From: Prorocentrum cordatum
Lineage: Eukaryota > Sar > Dinophyceae > Prorocentrales > Prorocentraceae
Assembly: GCA_963575745.1 (NCBI GenBank)
Contig: CAUYUJ010018872.1
Coordinates: forward strand, 100,001-164,000
Length of the DNA: 64,000 bases
Direction: 5' to 3'
Made by a program: the position numbers and the translations under genes
Shown here: positions 53,699 through 63,912 of the stretch, in pieces
Position numbering within the stretch: position 1 is the stretch's first letter
How the letters are laid out: every line of letters starts with the position of its first letter
The notes under the pieces: generated by a model
What the model was told of the DNA's origin: nothing
The model's input: only the letters and a program-made list of their open reading frames with translations
The model's database searches: none

Positions 53699-54427
53699 AG
53701 CACATCAGCAAGGCTTTACGCCGCATGCAGCAGAATGCATAACTGAGCACGCTCACGCAGTATAGCGCACCCTGGACCGAATCTATGGGGGCCTTCTCTG
53801 CCCCCATTGCAGCGCTAGCTTCGGATCGACAAGCCGACATCGCATCGGCGGAGAGCCAAAAGAATCAGAAGGAGACTCAGAAAACGCGAATCGGGACGGG
53901 CCGGAATCGGTCTCAGAACTTCGCTCGCGCCTCGGACCAAACCCGAAGTCAACAGTCATCCGTCATGGGGATGCCGACACCATTCCCCGACTTTGTGGGG
54001 TGTTCGACTAGGCAGGCCAGAAATTGGTACCAAACTCATGGATATACGATGGGAGTGCGCCAAGCACCGATGGGGGGACCGCACCGACGATAGACCCCCA
54101 GGGCGCATCCCCGAGCCCTGCTTCTGTTCTGAGTGTCACTTTTTGTGTTGGGGGGGGAGACCTCGTGACCTGGGGGCGGATATCCGCCTGTGAAGCTGCG
54201 CTGTGCCACAACCGAAATCAAGATCGATTGTGCTCCCAGACTCCCGTTCATGTCCGCTCTTGCCTCCGTCCGCGCAGCTACCTGGCGATGAAGCGCGCCT
54301 CCAAGCGCGCAACATAGCTCCCCAACCTATTATCCCGGGTCGAGGGTTCACATGCCCCCTCCCCCCTCCCCAGATGGGATGGGTCCTAGGGCTCACAGGC
54401 CCGCCCCCCCAAGATGAGATGGGGGGG
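53699..54427. other. gene-free stretch
   Basis: A short G run lies near 54151. No feature recognised. Confidence 0.4.
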
Positions 54428-54720
54428 AATGACGACGCCGACGCCGACGACTACGCCCGATGCCGAAGCCGACGCCGACGACAACAACGACGGCGCCGCC
54501 GCCGCCGAAGCCGACGCCGACGCCGCCAACGCCGACGCCGACGCCGACGCAGACGCCGACACCGACACCGCCGCGGACGCCGACGCAGACGCCTACGCCA
54601 AAGCCGCCGACGCCGGCGCCGGCGCCGGCGCCAACGCTGCCGACGCCGCCGATGACAACGATGACGATGACGACGACGACGACAACGACGACGACGACGG
54701 ACGATGGACGATGGACCACG
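54428..54720. repeat. GCCGAC/GACGAC hexamer-type microsatellite
   Basis: GACGCCGACGCC units over about 230 bp, ending in ACGATGACGACGACG. Confidence 0.93.
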
Positions 54721-55134
54721 CACGACGACGACAACGATGAAGCACCCCACACCCACAGGGGGAGGGCGGGGGATGCACCGGCACCCTCCACCACGCCACG
54801 CCAACAGGGCCACGACCACAAGGGGGGGAACGATCCCCTTCGCGAGGCCTTCGCGAGGCTCACGAGGGTACTGGTCGAGTGGGGGGGGCAACCCTGGATC
54901 ATCTATACCCAAGATTTCCGTGTTCTCGATCTCTTGGACTCCGATCAACCAAGTCGCATTCGAAGACCTCGCTGAAGTAGGGCCCTTTGAACCAGCATCG
55001 AACGCGCTGCGGCGGTGACGGGCGGCAGGTGGCAGCGGCGGGCGGCAGCGAGCGCAGAGGAGATCGCAGCGGTGGCGGCGGCGGGCGGGATGCCGCAGGA
55101 GGGGCCCCGCGGGGCTCGGGGGCAAACCCTCGTC
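54721..55134. other. gene-free stretch
   Basis: GGCGGCAGGTGGCAGCGGCGGGC-type repetition near 55018-55100. No gene recognised. Confidence 0.4.
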
Positions 55135-55272
55135 GACTCCTCCTCCTCCGCCTCTTCCTCCTCCTCCTCCGCCTCCTCCGCCTCCTCCTCGTCCTCCTCC
55201 TCCTCCTCTTCCCCCTCGTCCTCGTCCTCCTCATCCTCCTCATCCTCCTTCTCCTCCTCCTCCTCGTTATCA
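55135..55272 (+). repeat. (CCT)n tract
   Basis: CCTCCT with GCC, GTC and ATC interruptions. Confidence 0.93.
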
Positions 55273-55640
55273 TCGTGTCGACTCCGAGGGGTGTGGCTTG
55301 CAGAGGGCGCTGCCTGCAACCCGCGCCCTGGGGGTGGCGGGGCGACGGCATCTCGACAGAGATCCCCGTCGCGCCCAGGCGAAGGCTCACCAAGGGTGGT
55401 GACAGGAGTCGGCTTGCAGGGGGAGGCGGGCGCACGGAAGGCGGGCGGAGGTGTCGCTGGCGCCATGCGTCCCCAAGGAGCTCCATGTTGGATTTCCATG
55501 ACTGCGTCGGGCGCGCGCGCGTTACTTGTCCGCGCGCTCATTTTCCAGCTTCTTAATATAGGGGGGCACCACCGTGGTGCTCCCCTGAAGCCCCAACGGC
55601 GCCGATCGCAAACTGCACCCTGGCGTGACCACATCCACTG
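55273..55640. other. gene-free stretch
   Basis: Contains the palindromic CACCACCGTGGTG at about 55565-55578. No gene. Confidence 0.4.
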
Positions 55641-55835
55641 TACAGTGGAGGCCAGTCCACAAGACACCTTCCACGAGAAGCCCAGCCTTGAGACCCCAGG
55701 GCGTCCATCGCTTTCTGGTTTGGAGACGTCACGCTTCCGCAGCAGAACCATCGAAACCCGAGGAACCCAGGGCACCCTGGAGGCAAGCAGGGTGTTTCTT
55801 GACATGGGCCCCCACTGCACGTTCCTGCGAGGTCG
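55641..55835 (+). repeat. dispersed repeat, copy 1
   Basis: Blocks GTCCACAAGACACC, GGGCGTCCATCG, AGCAGAACCATCGA and CACCCTGGAGGCAAGCAGGGTGTTTCTTGACATGG-like text align in order with 57680-57845. The terminal CCCAGGGCACCCTGGAGGC block recurs at about 55949-56000. Confidence 0.7.
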
Positions 55836-55934
55836 TGACGTGGACGCCAGCGGAAGCGGGCATCGACCACGACGTGCCTCAGGAGGACAGGGAAGGGGGG
55901 GCAGGGCTCAGTAGGAGGCAACATGCAAACCCTG

Positions 55935-56010
55935 CCCCACCACCCCGACCCAGGGCACCCTGGAGGCGAGCAGGGTGCTTCTTGGCACGGCCCCCACTGC
56001 GGTCTCGCCG
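55935..56010 (+). repeat. dispersed repeat, partial copy 2
   Basis: CCCAGGGCACCCTGGAGGCG, AGCAGGGTGCTTCTTGGCA and CCCCCACTGC match 55765-55820. Confidence 0.75.
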
Positions 56011-56069
56011 AAGCCCGGGGTCCTCGCCCGCTGGGGCCCTGCAGCACCCCAGCGGGGTCCCCTAGATTC

Positions 56070-56466
56070 GGAGGCGGCAAAGAGGGGGGGGGGTCTGGGA
56101 TGGGTTGGGCGTATCTTAATGGGGGGTCATACCTGGGGAGGGGTCAGAAACGGTCCCCTTTCGTACCCCTTTCGGGCCCCTCCGGAGCCCTAGGGGGCTC
56201 GTTTAGGTACCTTTTAGGTACCTGTTGGGTACCTTTTCAGACCACCCTCGCCCCCCCCCCCCCCCCCCATTTACGACCCCCCCCATTACGCAACGCCCAA
56301 AGAGGGGGGGCGCAAATCATGGCCGGCGGCATGTGCGCGGCCCTGGGGGGGGGCAGGGACGTACTGAAATAAGAAGAGGCGCCGTGAAATCTGGGGAGAT
56401 ATCATGGCCCACGCCATGATATCCACCCCCCCCAGTCATCACCCCGCTCTTTGCCGCCCCCGATAG
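56070..56466. mobile_element. candidate TIR element / dispersed repeat
   Basis: The left end has GGCGGCAAAGAGGGGGG near 56078. The right end (56440-56466) is its imperfect reverse complement (CCCCGCTCTTTGCCGCC). The body from 56280 to 56445 is shared with 12950-13115, and the right end with 13756-13790. An internal perfect hairpin ATATCATGGC-CCAC-GCCATGATAT lies at about 56399-56422. GGTACCT repeats at about 56206-56235. No coding capacity. Confidence 0.55.
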
Positions 56467-56589
56467 ATGGCCCGCGTGTGCCGGGTGGCTCCTTTTGTCA
56501 CCTGTTCTGTGAAGGGCCAGTGTTCGTAAGGCCCACCATAAGGAGGCGGCCTTACGTTTTCCCCGGCTGCCCGGTGTTGCTCCTTGCCC

Positions 56590-56670
56590 TCCTTCCTCGG
56601 CTCCCTCCTCCTCCTTCCTCATCCTCCCTCCTCCTCCTCCTCCTCCTCCTCCTCCTCCTCCTCCTCCTCT
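56590..56670 (+). repeat. (CCT)n tract
   Basis: Near-pure CCT over about 56627-56668 with looser flanks. Confidence 0.93.
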
Positions 56671-56772
56671 GGTCATACTCTTTCCCTTCCTTCCTCCCTT
56701 GGGTTCCCCGGGTCTCTGCCTTCCTCGGTTCCTGGGACTTGCTCATCGCCTTCCTTCCCCTCTGTGCCATGC

Positions 56773-57005
56773 AAGGCAACGCCAATCAATGCCAAGCAAC
56801 GCCAAACAACGCCAAGCAATACCAAGCAACGCCAAGCAATGCCAATCAACGCCAAGCAGCACCAAGCAACGCCAAGCAATACCAAGCAACGCCAAGAAAT
56901 GTCTAGCATCGCGAAGCAACGCCAAGCAACGCCATGCAGCAACACGCAACACCACGTAACGCCAAGCAAGGCAACGCAATGCCAATATATGCAAAGCAAT
57001 GCCCT
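56773..57005 (+). repeat. 10-bp tandem array (GCCAAGCAAC)n
   Basis: About 23 units exactly 10 bases apart, GCCAAGCAAC with variants GCCAAGCAAT, ACCAAGCAAC and GCCAATCAAC. Confidence 0.95.
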
Positions 57006-57665
57006 CACACGTCTCGTGTCGCCACACACCGAAGGCCCCAATGCAGGGTTCGCATGGTGGTGCCTCACCCATGTCGACACACCCATCGCACGCTTTTTGG
57101 TCCCATAGGGAGCTCCCCGTCATTCGCCCCAGCTGCCTTGCGACACTCTCTCCTGCATATGGATGCAAGACCATGAAACACACACGCGAAAACAGCCAAG
57201 GGGATACCCAATCACCTCTGGATAACACCGTCCTGGCTGGCCTGGTAGGCCGCCTTGGAGGGAGAGGATGACCGAGGGGGGCAGGAGTGAGGGGGCGGAC
57301 GGCGAAGGGATGGAGGGCGATGAGGGAGTGCATGGGGCAGGATGGAGGGGTCTCCTCGCCTTCCATTCCCATGGATGGCGGGATGGGGGGAGAACAGCAA
57401 GCAACGTACGAAGACTTGCGGAGGTCCAGACAGCACAATGGCGACGGGCGCTTGCGCGCATGCGTGGTTGTCGGCGCGTGGTAGTGGGGGGATCGGGGTG
57501 CGCACAGAAGCAGCTTGCGCACGGAGCCCTTGATCGCATTTGCCACCTTCAGCTGCTCCTGGAGCGGCGCTGGAAGATCGGGCGGGCACGGGAGGGAGAG
57601 GAGGGGGGAGGGGAGGGGGGAAGGGCAAGCAAATCCCACCAGCCCTCCAGGCGCGAGTGGTACAC
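57006..57665. other. gene-free stretch
   Basis: No protein or repeat family recognised. Confidence 0.4.
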
Positions 57666-57850
57666 AGTAGGAACTCGAACACAAGACAATTCCCACAAGA
57701 CACCCAACCCTGGAGCCTCAGGATGTCCATTGTTTTTGCTATACCGAAATCAATGTTTCCATGGCAGCACCATCGACATCCAAATAAAACCTAGGACAAC
57801 CTGGAGCCAAGCATTGTGTTTCGTGGCATGAGGTTCCACTGTAGATCGCT
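57666..57850 (+). repeat. dispersed repeat, copy 3
   Basis: ACACAAGACAATTCCCACAA, GGATGTCCATTG, GCAGCACCATCGACATCC and CCTGGAGCCAAGCATTGTGT correspond in order to blocks of 55641-55835. More diverged and more AT-rich. Confidence 0.6.
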
Positions 57851-57984
57851 TCCGCTTACAACCTCCCGCTTTCCTTTTCGGCAAGTGTTTGCCACGGTTC
57901 TTTCATGAGCAGATCCCCTGTCGGAAACATGCATTGGAAACGCACTCTGCGACAAAATCTTGGAACATGCCGGAGGGGGGCGCG

Positions 57985-58180
57985 AGCAAAGTGTGTTGTT
58001 TTTGTTGGTAGGGATCTCGAGGGTGCCGGCAGATGGCCTGCTGTGCGCATGGCCACCACCCCTGCCCCAACAAAAACGATGCACGTGCACTCCGCGGCTA
58101 ACTCTGGGTCGTGCGCTGGCACCCCGCGATCACTTTGCATGGTTTTTGAACGGGACGGGGGGGGGGTGCTGGCATATGTA
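57985..58180 (+). repeat. dispersed repeat, copy related to 58850-59000
   Basis: ATGCACGTGCACTC, TCGTGCGCTGGC, CCCCGCGATCACTTTGC and GGTTTTTGAACGGGAC align with the later copy. Confidence 0.6.
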
Positions 58181-58505
58181 AAGGAGCCCAGTGACACACA
58201 CAGAAATAGATACAAATCCCAGGATTCCCCATACTTTCCCATCTTTTCTATGCTTTCGTTTTCCCCCCCACTTCCAATACTTTCGTGGGCATCGACGATT
58301 CATTGTGTCTGTGTGTTTCGTTCCCTCCTGAATATGGCCTGCCGTGTGCAAACCCACCACACATCATGATGGCCACTCCGCCGCGGTTGTTCGCTGGCGT
58401 CCGACGAAGACGGGGGGGGCGACGCGGCGCACCTCGCCCCGGCGTCGCGGGCCTGGGGCCCGCGTTTGTCCCGAAGCGGTGCCAATCCAAAGAAAACCGT
58501 GAATA
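58181..58505. other. gene-free stretch
   Basis: No feature recognised. Confidence 0.4.
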
Positions 58506-58719
58506 TACGGTAGGTTCGTGCGGCGTCGGCGCGCGCAAAGGTCTTTGACACCGCGTCAATCGTTCAACCTTGAATCGATCGCAACCTCGATCGTTCAAGG
58601 TTGACTTCAGTCGGGTCCAATGGCGAATCGTGTCCATCGGTGCTTCCGCGTCGCAGAATTCAACCTGGAACGCCTTCGCCAGCGTCGCCGGCGCGCCAAC
58701 GCCGCATGAACCTACCGTA
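58506..58719. mobile_element. MITE-like element with 12-bp perfect TIRs, 214 bp
   Basis: Begins TACGGTAGGTTC (58506-58517) and ends GAACCTACCGTA (58708-58719), perfectly inverted. The match extends imperfectly for about 30 bases (TGCGGCGTCGGCGCGCG against CGCGCCAACGCCGCA). TA dinucleotides at both termini could be a TA target duplication, as in Tc1/mariner-type elements. A second inverted pair inside (TCAACCTTGAA and TTCAAGGTTGA around 58572-58613) adds a central hairpin. Non-coding. Confidence 0.7.
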
Positions 58720-58849
58720 CTGAGACTTCGGAACTATCGATGTGTTGGGAGGGGGCGAGAAGAAACCAAACGTCTTGCGTCCAGGCGTAAAGGCGGAAAC
58801 AACGCTCACAGATACGCCCCCCCTCCTTTCCCCGACCGGCGTCCAACTG

Positions 58850-59000
58850 GGGACCTTTCGAACACGCCCCGCAATGCCAGTCACCATAACAATACAAAGC
58901 GCACGTCGCACCAATACTGGATCATGCGCGGACGCCCCCGCGATCACTTTGCTTTGGTTTTTGACAAGGACGTGCAAGCAAATTGCTGGCTGAGCGCACT
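58850..59000 (+). repeat. dispersed repeat, copy related to 57985-58180
   Basis: CCCCCGCGATCACTTTGCTT followed by TGGTTTTTGACAAGGAC, preceded by GGATCATGCGCGGACG. Confidence 0.6.
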
Positions 59001-59399
59001 GCCCCCCCCCAGCATCACTTGAAATTGCTCCTGCAGTAGGACCACGCAGGAATAATATGTTCAGCTTGGTTGGGGAATTTGTTCCTGCTCCCTCCTGTTT
59101 TCTCCTAGACCTCCTCCTGCCTCATCCTCCTGCCTCCTTTTCCTGTCTCCTCCTCGTCCTCCTCCTCGTCCCTTTCCTCCTCCTCCTCCTCCTCCTCCTC
59201 CTCCTCCTCTTCCTCCTCCACAGACCGTTGGGACAACTCCGTGGGCCGCTGGGGCGAGCACGCCGTCGGGACAACCCCGCGGGCCTCGAGCTTGGCGCCG
59301 CCACGCTCAGTCGGGAGGCATTGCAAAGCAAGACTAGCTCTGCCGCGAGCTCCGCCACAGCCCTGGCGCTCGCAACCCTATTGTCGAACATGGGGGTGG
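59001..59399. other. spacer with CT tract
   Basis: A pyrimidine tract lies at 59090-59222. ACAACTCCGTGGGCC and ACAACCCCGCGGGCC form a short repeat at about 59231 and 59269. No gene. Confidence 0.5.
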
Positions 59400-59595
59400 G
59401 GACCTCGTGGGAGCGGCTGAGATTTCCTCAAAATTCACTCGCAAACGAATCCCCACTCGAGATTTCCTTCAGAGTCAGGCCTGATGGATGTGGGGACGTT
59501 ATAAAGAAAGGCCTCCGCTCGAGACTTCCTTCAATTTCAAACCTGAGGAACCCAGAACTGACGACACTCACTAGTCCCGCCAGTCGTCTGGGCGA
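59400..59595 (+). repeat. isolated copies of the 160-bp satellite
   Basis: GAGATTTCCTCAAAATTCAC at 59419 and CTCGAGACTTCCTTCAATTT near 59517, with AACTGACGAC after it, match the 61.1-61.8 kb array. Confidence 0.7.
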
Positions 59596-59857
59596 CAGGT
59601 TGTCGAACGTTTAAAAAGTCTTTTTCCCCCTCTTCCACGACCCCTTCTCCCTTCGGGGACGGGAACCCTCCTCCTCCCCTCCTCTGTTTTTTTTTGTTTG
59701 ATGGGGGGGGCGGTATGTCAGAGGGTATGTTTGTTCGGCCCCTGGGAAAGTCACTTTTTTGACACCTTTCACGAGGACCGTGGCCCCCGAGGGGGGGACC
59801 TACATCGAGGACCCTCCTCTTTTGACAGACCACCTCCAAGATGGCCCCCAAAGGCCC

Positions 59858-60130
59858 CCCCAGGGCTTAGGGGGCCCTGGAAACGACAGGGCTGTTTTTG
59901 TTACCGGTTCCGTTTTGCCGTTTTTTTGCCGGTTCCGACGCCGTTTTTTTACCGGTTCCGTCGCCGTTGTTTGACCGGTTCCGGCTCCAGTTCCAATCCT
60001 GGAACCGTTTTTGTTGCCGTTTCCGGTCGCCGTTTTTTTGCCGCGTTTCCACTTTCAATTGACATTTTCTGGAAACGGTGAAAAAAACGGCCCTGCCGTT
60101 TCCGGGGCCCACACAGCCCAAGGGCCCCCA
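59858..60130. mobile_element. fold-back element with GGTTCCG internal repeat
   Basis: The left arm reads GGGCCCTGGAAACGACAGGG, CTGTTTTTG from 59872. The right arm is its imperfect reverse complement (AAAAAAACGGCCCTGCCGTT, TCCGGGGCCC, ending about 60110). The inside is about six imperfect repeats of GCCGTTTTTTTACCGGTTCCG. No coding capacity. Confidence 0.6.
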
Positions 60131-60230
60131 AGAGGCCCCCAAAAGGGCTGCAAGAGCGCCCCGAAAGGCCCCAAAAGGCCTCCAAGAGGCACCCGACAGG
60201 CACCCAGGAGGCATCCGAGCGGCCTCAGAG
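60131..60230. repeat. degenerate GCCCCAAGAGG minisatellite
   Basis: GGCCCCCAAGAGGCCCCCAA-type units of about 10-20 bases, the complement of the CTTGGGGGCC text at 26.1-26.9 and 43.3-44.1 kb. Confidence 0.6.
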
Positions 60231-61099
60231 AGCACAAGATGACCTTCAAAATGGCTCAAGATAGCCTAACGTGACTCAAGGTCCGTCGCTGTTTCACTAT
60301 GCATGTCTCTTCCGTTTTCCCCCGTCTAATATCACGGGCATTGTTTCTGGACGGGCTGGTGTTTTTTTTGTCGCAACCGCAGGCGAAGGCGCCAGCGGCA
60401 AGTGAGGTCCGAGCGGGCCGCGCAACAGCCGAATTGCCGAACGCCGAATTGCCTAGCAGTGCCTCGGCGTGCGGGCCGGCGTGAGGGGGGGGCAAGCTGC
60501 AGCTGCCAGGGACCAGGTCCAGGAGCGCGCACACGCAAGACTAACCAACCAGGGTTGGGGCGCAGCCGCAATGGCGCGAGGGTCGTACCAGGATGTGACC
60601 AGGGAGGCAACCAGCCAGTACGTTGCGACGACCGCCACGGGTGCTCACACTGGCCCAAAACTGGTGCAAAGGGTGGCGCCACCAAAGTCGCACACCAAGA
60701 CTCCTGAGGGGAGTACAGATCCTGCCAACGACCGTCCACGGGGTGGTCCTGGTAGGACGAGCGAAGTAGCCACGACAACGATAGATGTAATCGACACCGT
60801 AACACGCCTGAACCACCGGATCAGGTAGAGCCACGGGCACTTTCGAGCATGAACCGACGTCTGAGAGCTGACCAAAACCAGGGTGATCCGCGTCTCAGCA
60901 CTGGAATGAGCAAGAGCATGCCGTGGGCATCGCCGCCAGGGACCGTGGGACGGGTCAACACGGTCGTCCGACAGCCAAGAGAGCACAGGCTGAACCACGT
61001 GCACTCAGGAGCCCCAGGCGCCCCACGATGGGGTTGAGCCGCTGGAGCTGGTGGGGAGACGCGAAGCGTCAAGAATTTCAGTATGACCGATCAGATTCG
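60231..61099. other. gene-free stretch
   Basis: A plus-strand frame (about 60540-60825) and a minus-strand frame (about 60541-60840) are both open over the same bases. Neither matches a family I know. No other feature. Confidence 0.4.
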
Positions 61100-61830
61100 G
61101 ACATGGATGTGGGAACCTCATAGGGAGGTGCTGCCGCCCGAGACTGCCTCGCGATTCAATTACAGACGAATTTTCCGCTTGACATTTCTTCAATCTTGAA
61201 GCCGGGGGAGCCCAAAACTGACGACAAGTGCAAGTCTGAGGATGATCCCTTGGGTTTCAAAAAGGGAAGCGCGGGCACGGAGGGGTTCCCGCCTGAGACC
61301 GCCTCGTAATTCACTCAAGAACGAAACTCCCGTCCGAAACCTCCTCCATATTCAATCCGGGGAGACCAACAAAAAACGACAATTACAGGTTTGAGGATGA
61401 CCCGCCTGGGTTTAAACAAATTATTGCGGGACCCATAAGGAGGGGGTCCGGCCCGAGACCTTGTGCAAATTCTTCACAAACGAAGTTCCCGAGCGAGTCT
61501 TCTTCCATACTCCAGCCTCAGGAGCCCCCAAGAAAACGGCACATACAAGTTTGAGGATGATCCTTCGGGATTAAGAGAACATTAGGCGGGCGCCCCATAA
61601 AGAGGAGGCTCCCGCCCGAGACTTCCTCGCAATTCACTCGCACACGAAACTTCCGTTTGAGACTTCCTCCATACTCGGGCCTTCAGCCTAAAACTGACGA
61701 CGGTCGCCAATTTCAGGATGACTTGCTGGAATGAAAAACGTGACGAGGGGGACTCAAGTTGAGAGGGTTTCCGCTCGAGATCCACTCGCGATTCGCTCTC
61801 ATACGAGACTCCCGACCGGAAGATTATCAA
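61100..61830 (+). repeat. about 160-bp satellite array, five copies
   Basis: The marker GAGACTTCCTCGCAATTCAC or a variant begins at 61140, 61295, 61455, 61618 and 61777, a spacing of 155-163. Units also share AAACGACAATTACAAGTTTGAGGATGA-like text (about 61216, 61382, 61540, 61700). Confidence 0.88.
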
Positions 61831-62301
61831 GGTGATTGTGCCCAAATTTGTGTGAATGTGATGATGCGGATGGTGATGATCACAGGTGACCATGATGGGA
61901 CGATGAAAGAGGGAGCGATGGTGCGACGGCGAAGAATGTGACGATGATGATGGTGATGAGGATGAGGATGATGATGATCATCATGATGATGGTGGTAATG
62001 ATGAGTTCCCCCCTTCCCCCACACCCCGAAAAGTCCACGCCTGTTTGCTTGCGGGTGGACAAAGCGGAGGGCGACGAGGGAACGAAGGAAAAAACGAGGA
62101 AGACTAGGCCAAGGGTGAAACAACGACCACCCCAAAACGCACAAACGACAACGCGGGAGGTCACGAAAGGAGTGGGGAGGCGACAAAACGACGAGACAAG
62201 ACGAAACGAAGCAACCGACAAGAGAAGAGAGGCCCTTAGCATGACCGCCCCGAAACCGCTGTGAGTGGCGCGATCACTCCCCCGTACGACTGCCGAAGAG
62301 A
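61831..62301. other. spacer with GAT run
   Basis: GATGATG-rich 61938-61995, including ATGATGATCATCATGAT, a near palindrome. No gene. Confidence 0.5.
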
Positions 62302-63783
62302 ATGCTAGATGCAGAAGCGCGTCTCCGTCGCTGCAGCACGCTCAGCTTCGAGGGCCATTTTCGAACGCACTACACATCAAAAGAAGCCGTTGACACCTGC
62401 GAAGCTGGTGGAGCCGCCGAACAGCCAGACCAGGAGAGGCACGCACGATGCAATAGACCACTATTCCTGTTGAAAGAGTTCGCCGAATGGGTCGTCAATG
62501 AACAACGCCGAACCACCTCGCACCCCCCCCGTCATCCAATGGCAAGGCGACGGCAAATAACTGATCATCCACGAAGTCATCCAGAGGCAAGGCGAGAGGT
62601 CCCCGAGAAATAAGTTCGATGCGTCCGTCCGCAAATCAAGCGACCCCCTCGAACTCAGCGAGAAGCACCCCGATGAACCCCGATGCCTCCTCAAGAAAAA
62701 ACTGTCCCAAGTGCCGAATAGGGTCTCCAATCTGCAGGTCACAAACGAGGGCGTCTGCAAGCCCAACGTCCTGGAGAGCGAGCCGCGGGTCGGGGGGAAT
62801 GACTACTAGCTCGGCGACGGCACGGCCCAGGGCATCAAGACGCGCCCCAACCTCATCTGCAACGCACTTGAACCCCACGCCGACGACATCATAAGCACTG
62901 CCACAGATCCACATGGAGCTGGCTGAGGGCATAATGAAATCCAAAAACTGTGTAGACGCACCCGCGAACGCAACCTTGATGCCACGCCCGTCTCGGCATC
63001 CGCTCCGGAACAATGGTTTCTTCAGCGCTGCCGTGGACGAGGCCGTCGGCACCAATGGAACCAGCGTCGGCGATGAGGAACTCCTCCGCAAGGCACGCTA
63101 CGTTGCAAAAGTTTGGCGCCATTCTCAAGTCACCCTTGGGCAAAAGCATCTGCGGGAACGACGGTAGAGAAGGCAGCGCAGCCGGGCAGGAACGACCTGG
63201 CTGACATACTCATCCACGTCCTGCTGCATCGGTTTCTTTGAGGTCCCAGTGCGGCCCCGAACGCAACCCTCGAAGACGCCGTGGAAGTGACCCTCTACGA
63301 TCGTCGTCGTCATCGTCCCCATCATGGTCGTCGACGTCAAGTGGGCGACCCCCGCTCGGGGCCAACCGAGCTGGCCTCGCGGCGCAAGGCTGCAACCAGA
63401 AGGGGGCCTGGCTGACCCCCGAGCTGGAGAGGTGACCACGATCCACTGTGAACATCGTCTTTGCGAACTGCGAGGCTGCGCCTAACGCCTTCAACGCCGA
63501 GCGCTAAAAGTCCGCATCGACGCTACCAAGATGCGGGTGAACCGCGGCCTTCGTCTTCAGGGGGCGCTCATCCGGTTGCGGAAGGCAGCTGAAAAAAGAC
63601 CGGATGTCCGCCGCGGATCTTGCCCCGCAGAAACTGAAGCCGCGCGGCGATGACAACGGCCCGAAAAGGCGCCGAGCGGGGTCCGAAGTCGACGGCGAGG
63701 CCTGCCAAAACCTGCGCGCCCCACAAGCTTGGGAAAACAGGTATGATGGTGATGCTGATGGTGATGGTGATGGTGATGGTGAC

Positions 63784-63814
<31 letters not shown>

Positions 63815-63912
63815 CTGACGATGATGACGATGACAATGTTGATGATGAGGAGGAGGAGGAGGAGGATGCTGATGATCCCGCCCTCCGTGGGCAGTCGGAG
63901 CCGAAGCGCTAG
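62302..63912 (+). pseudogene. broken protein gene 3, unrecognised, acidic C-terminus
   Basis: Plus-strand pieces with G/C-ending codons follow each other in changing frames. 62302-62520: LLKEFAEWVVNEQ. 62541-62810: IIHEVIQRQGERSPRNKFDA, KKKLSQVPNRVSNLQVTNEG, with an in-frame TAA near 62568 and a TAG near 62807. Then GIKTRPNLICNALEPHADD and, in another frame, MELAEGIMKSKN to LLRKARYVAKVWRHSQVT (62913-63167). Later come GCNQKGAWLTPELE, NIVFANCEAAPNAFNAE and MRVNRGLRLQGALIRLRKAA. The final frame 63604-63912 has PKRRRAGSE and a long Asp/Glu run made by GAT repeats (63745-63870), ending SEPKR and TAG. Many breaks make it non-functional. A minus-strand frame at 62636-63091 is a competing but, I think, weaker reading. 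Family unknown. Confidence 0.4.
63745..63870 (+). repeat. (GAT)n/(GGT GAT)n microsatellite
   Basis: GATGGTGATG then GATGATGATG then GAGGAGG. It lies in the last reading frame of pseudogene 3, where it gives an acidic stretch. Confidence 0.95.

Noticed and set aside
60251-60260. ATGGCTCAAG, a partial match to the end of the dinoflagellate spliced-leader sequence
   Set aside because: Only about nine bases agree and the preceding CCATTTT part is absent; chance is likely. No other spliced-leader relic was found.
60332-60840. Overlapping open frames on both strands
   Set aside because: Neither shows a known motif or clearer codon bias than the other; left unannotated as a gene.
62636-63091. 151-codon minus-strand frame opposite pseudogene 3
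   Set aside because: Possible, but the plus-strand pieces extend further on both sides, keep G/C-ending codons and lead to a sensible C-terminus. The minus frame is probably a shadow.
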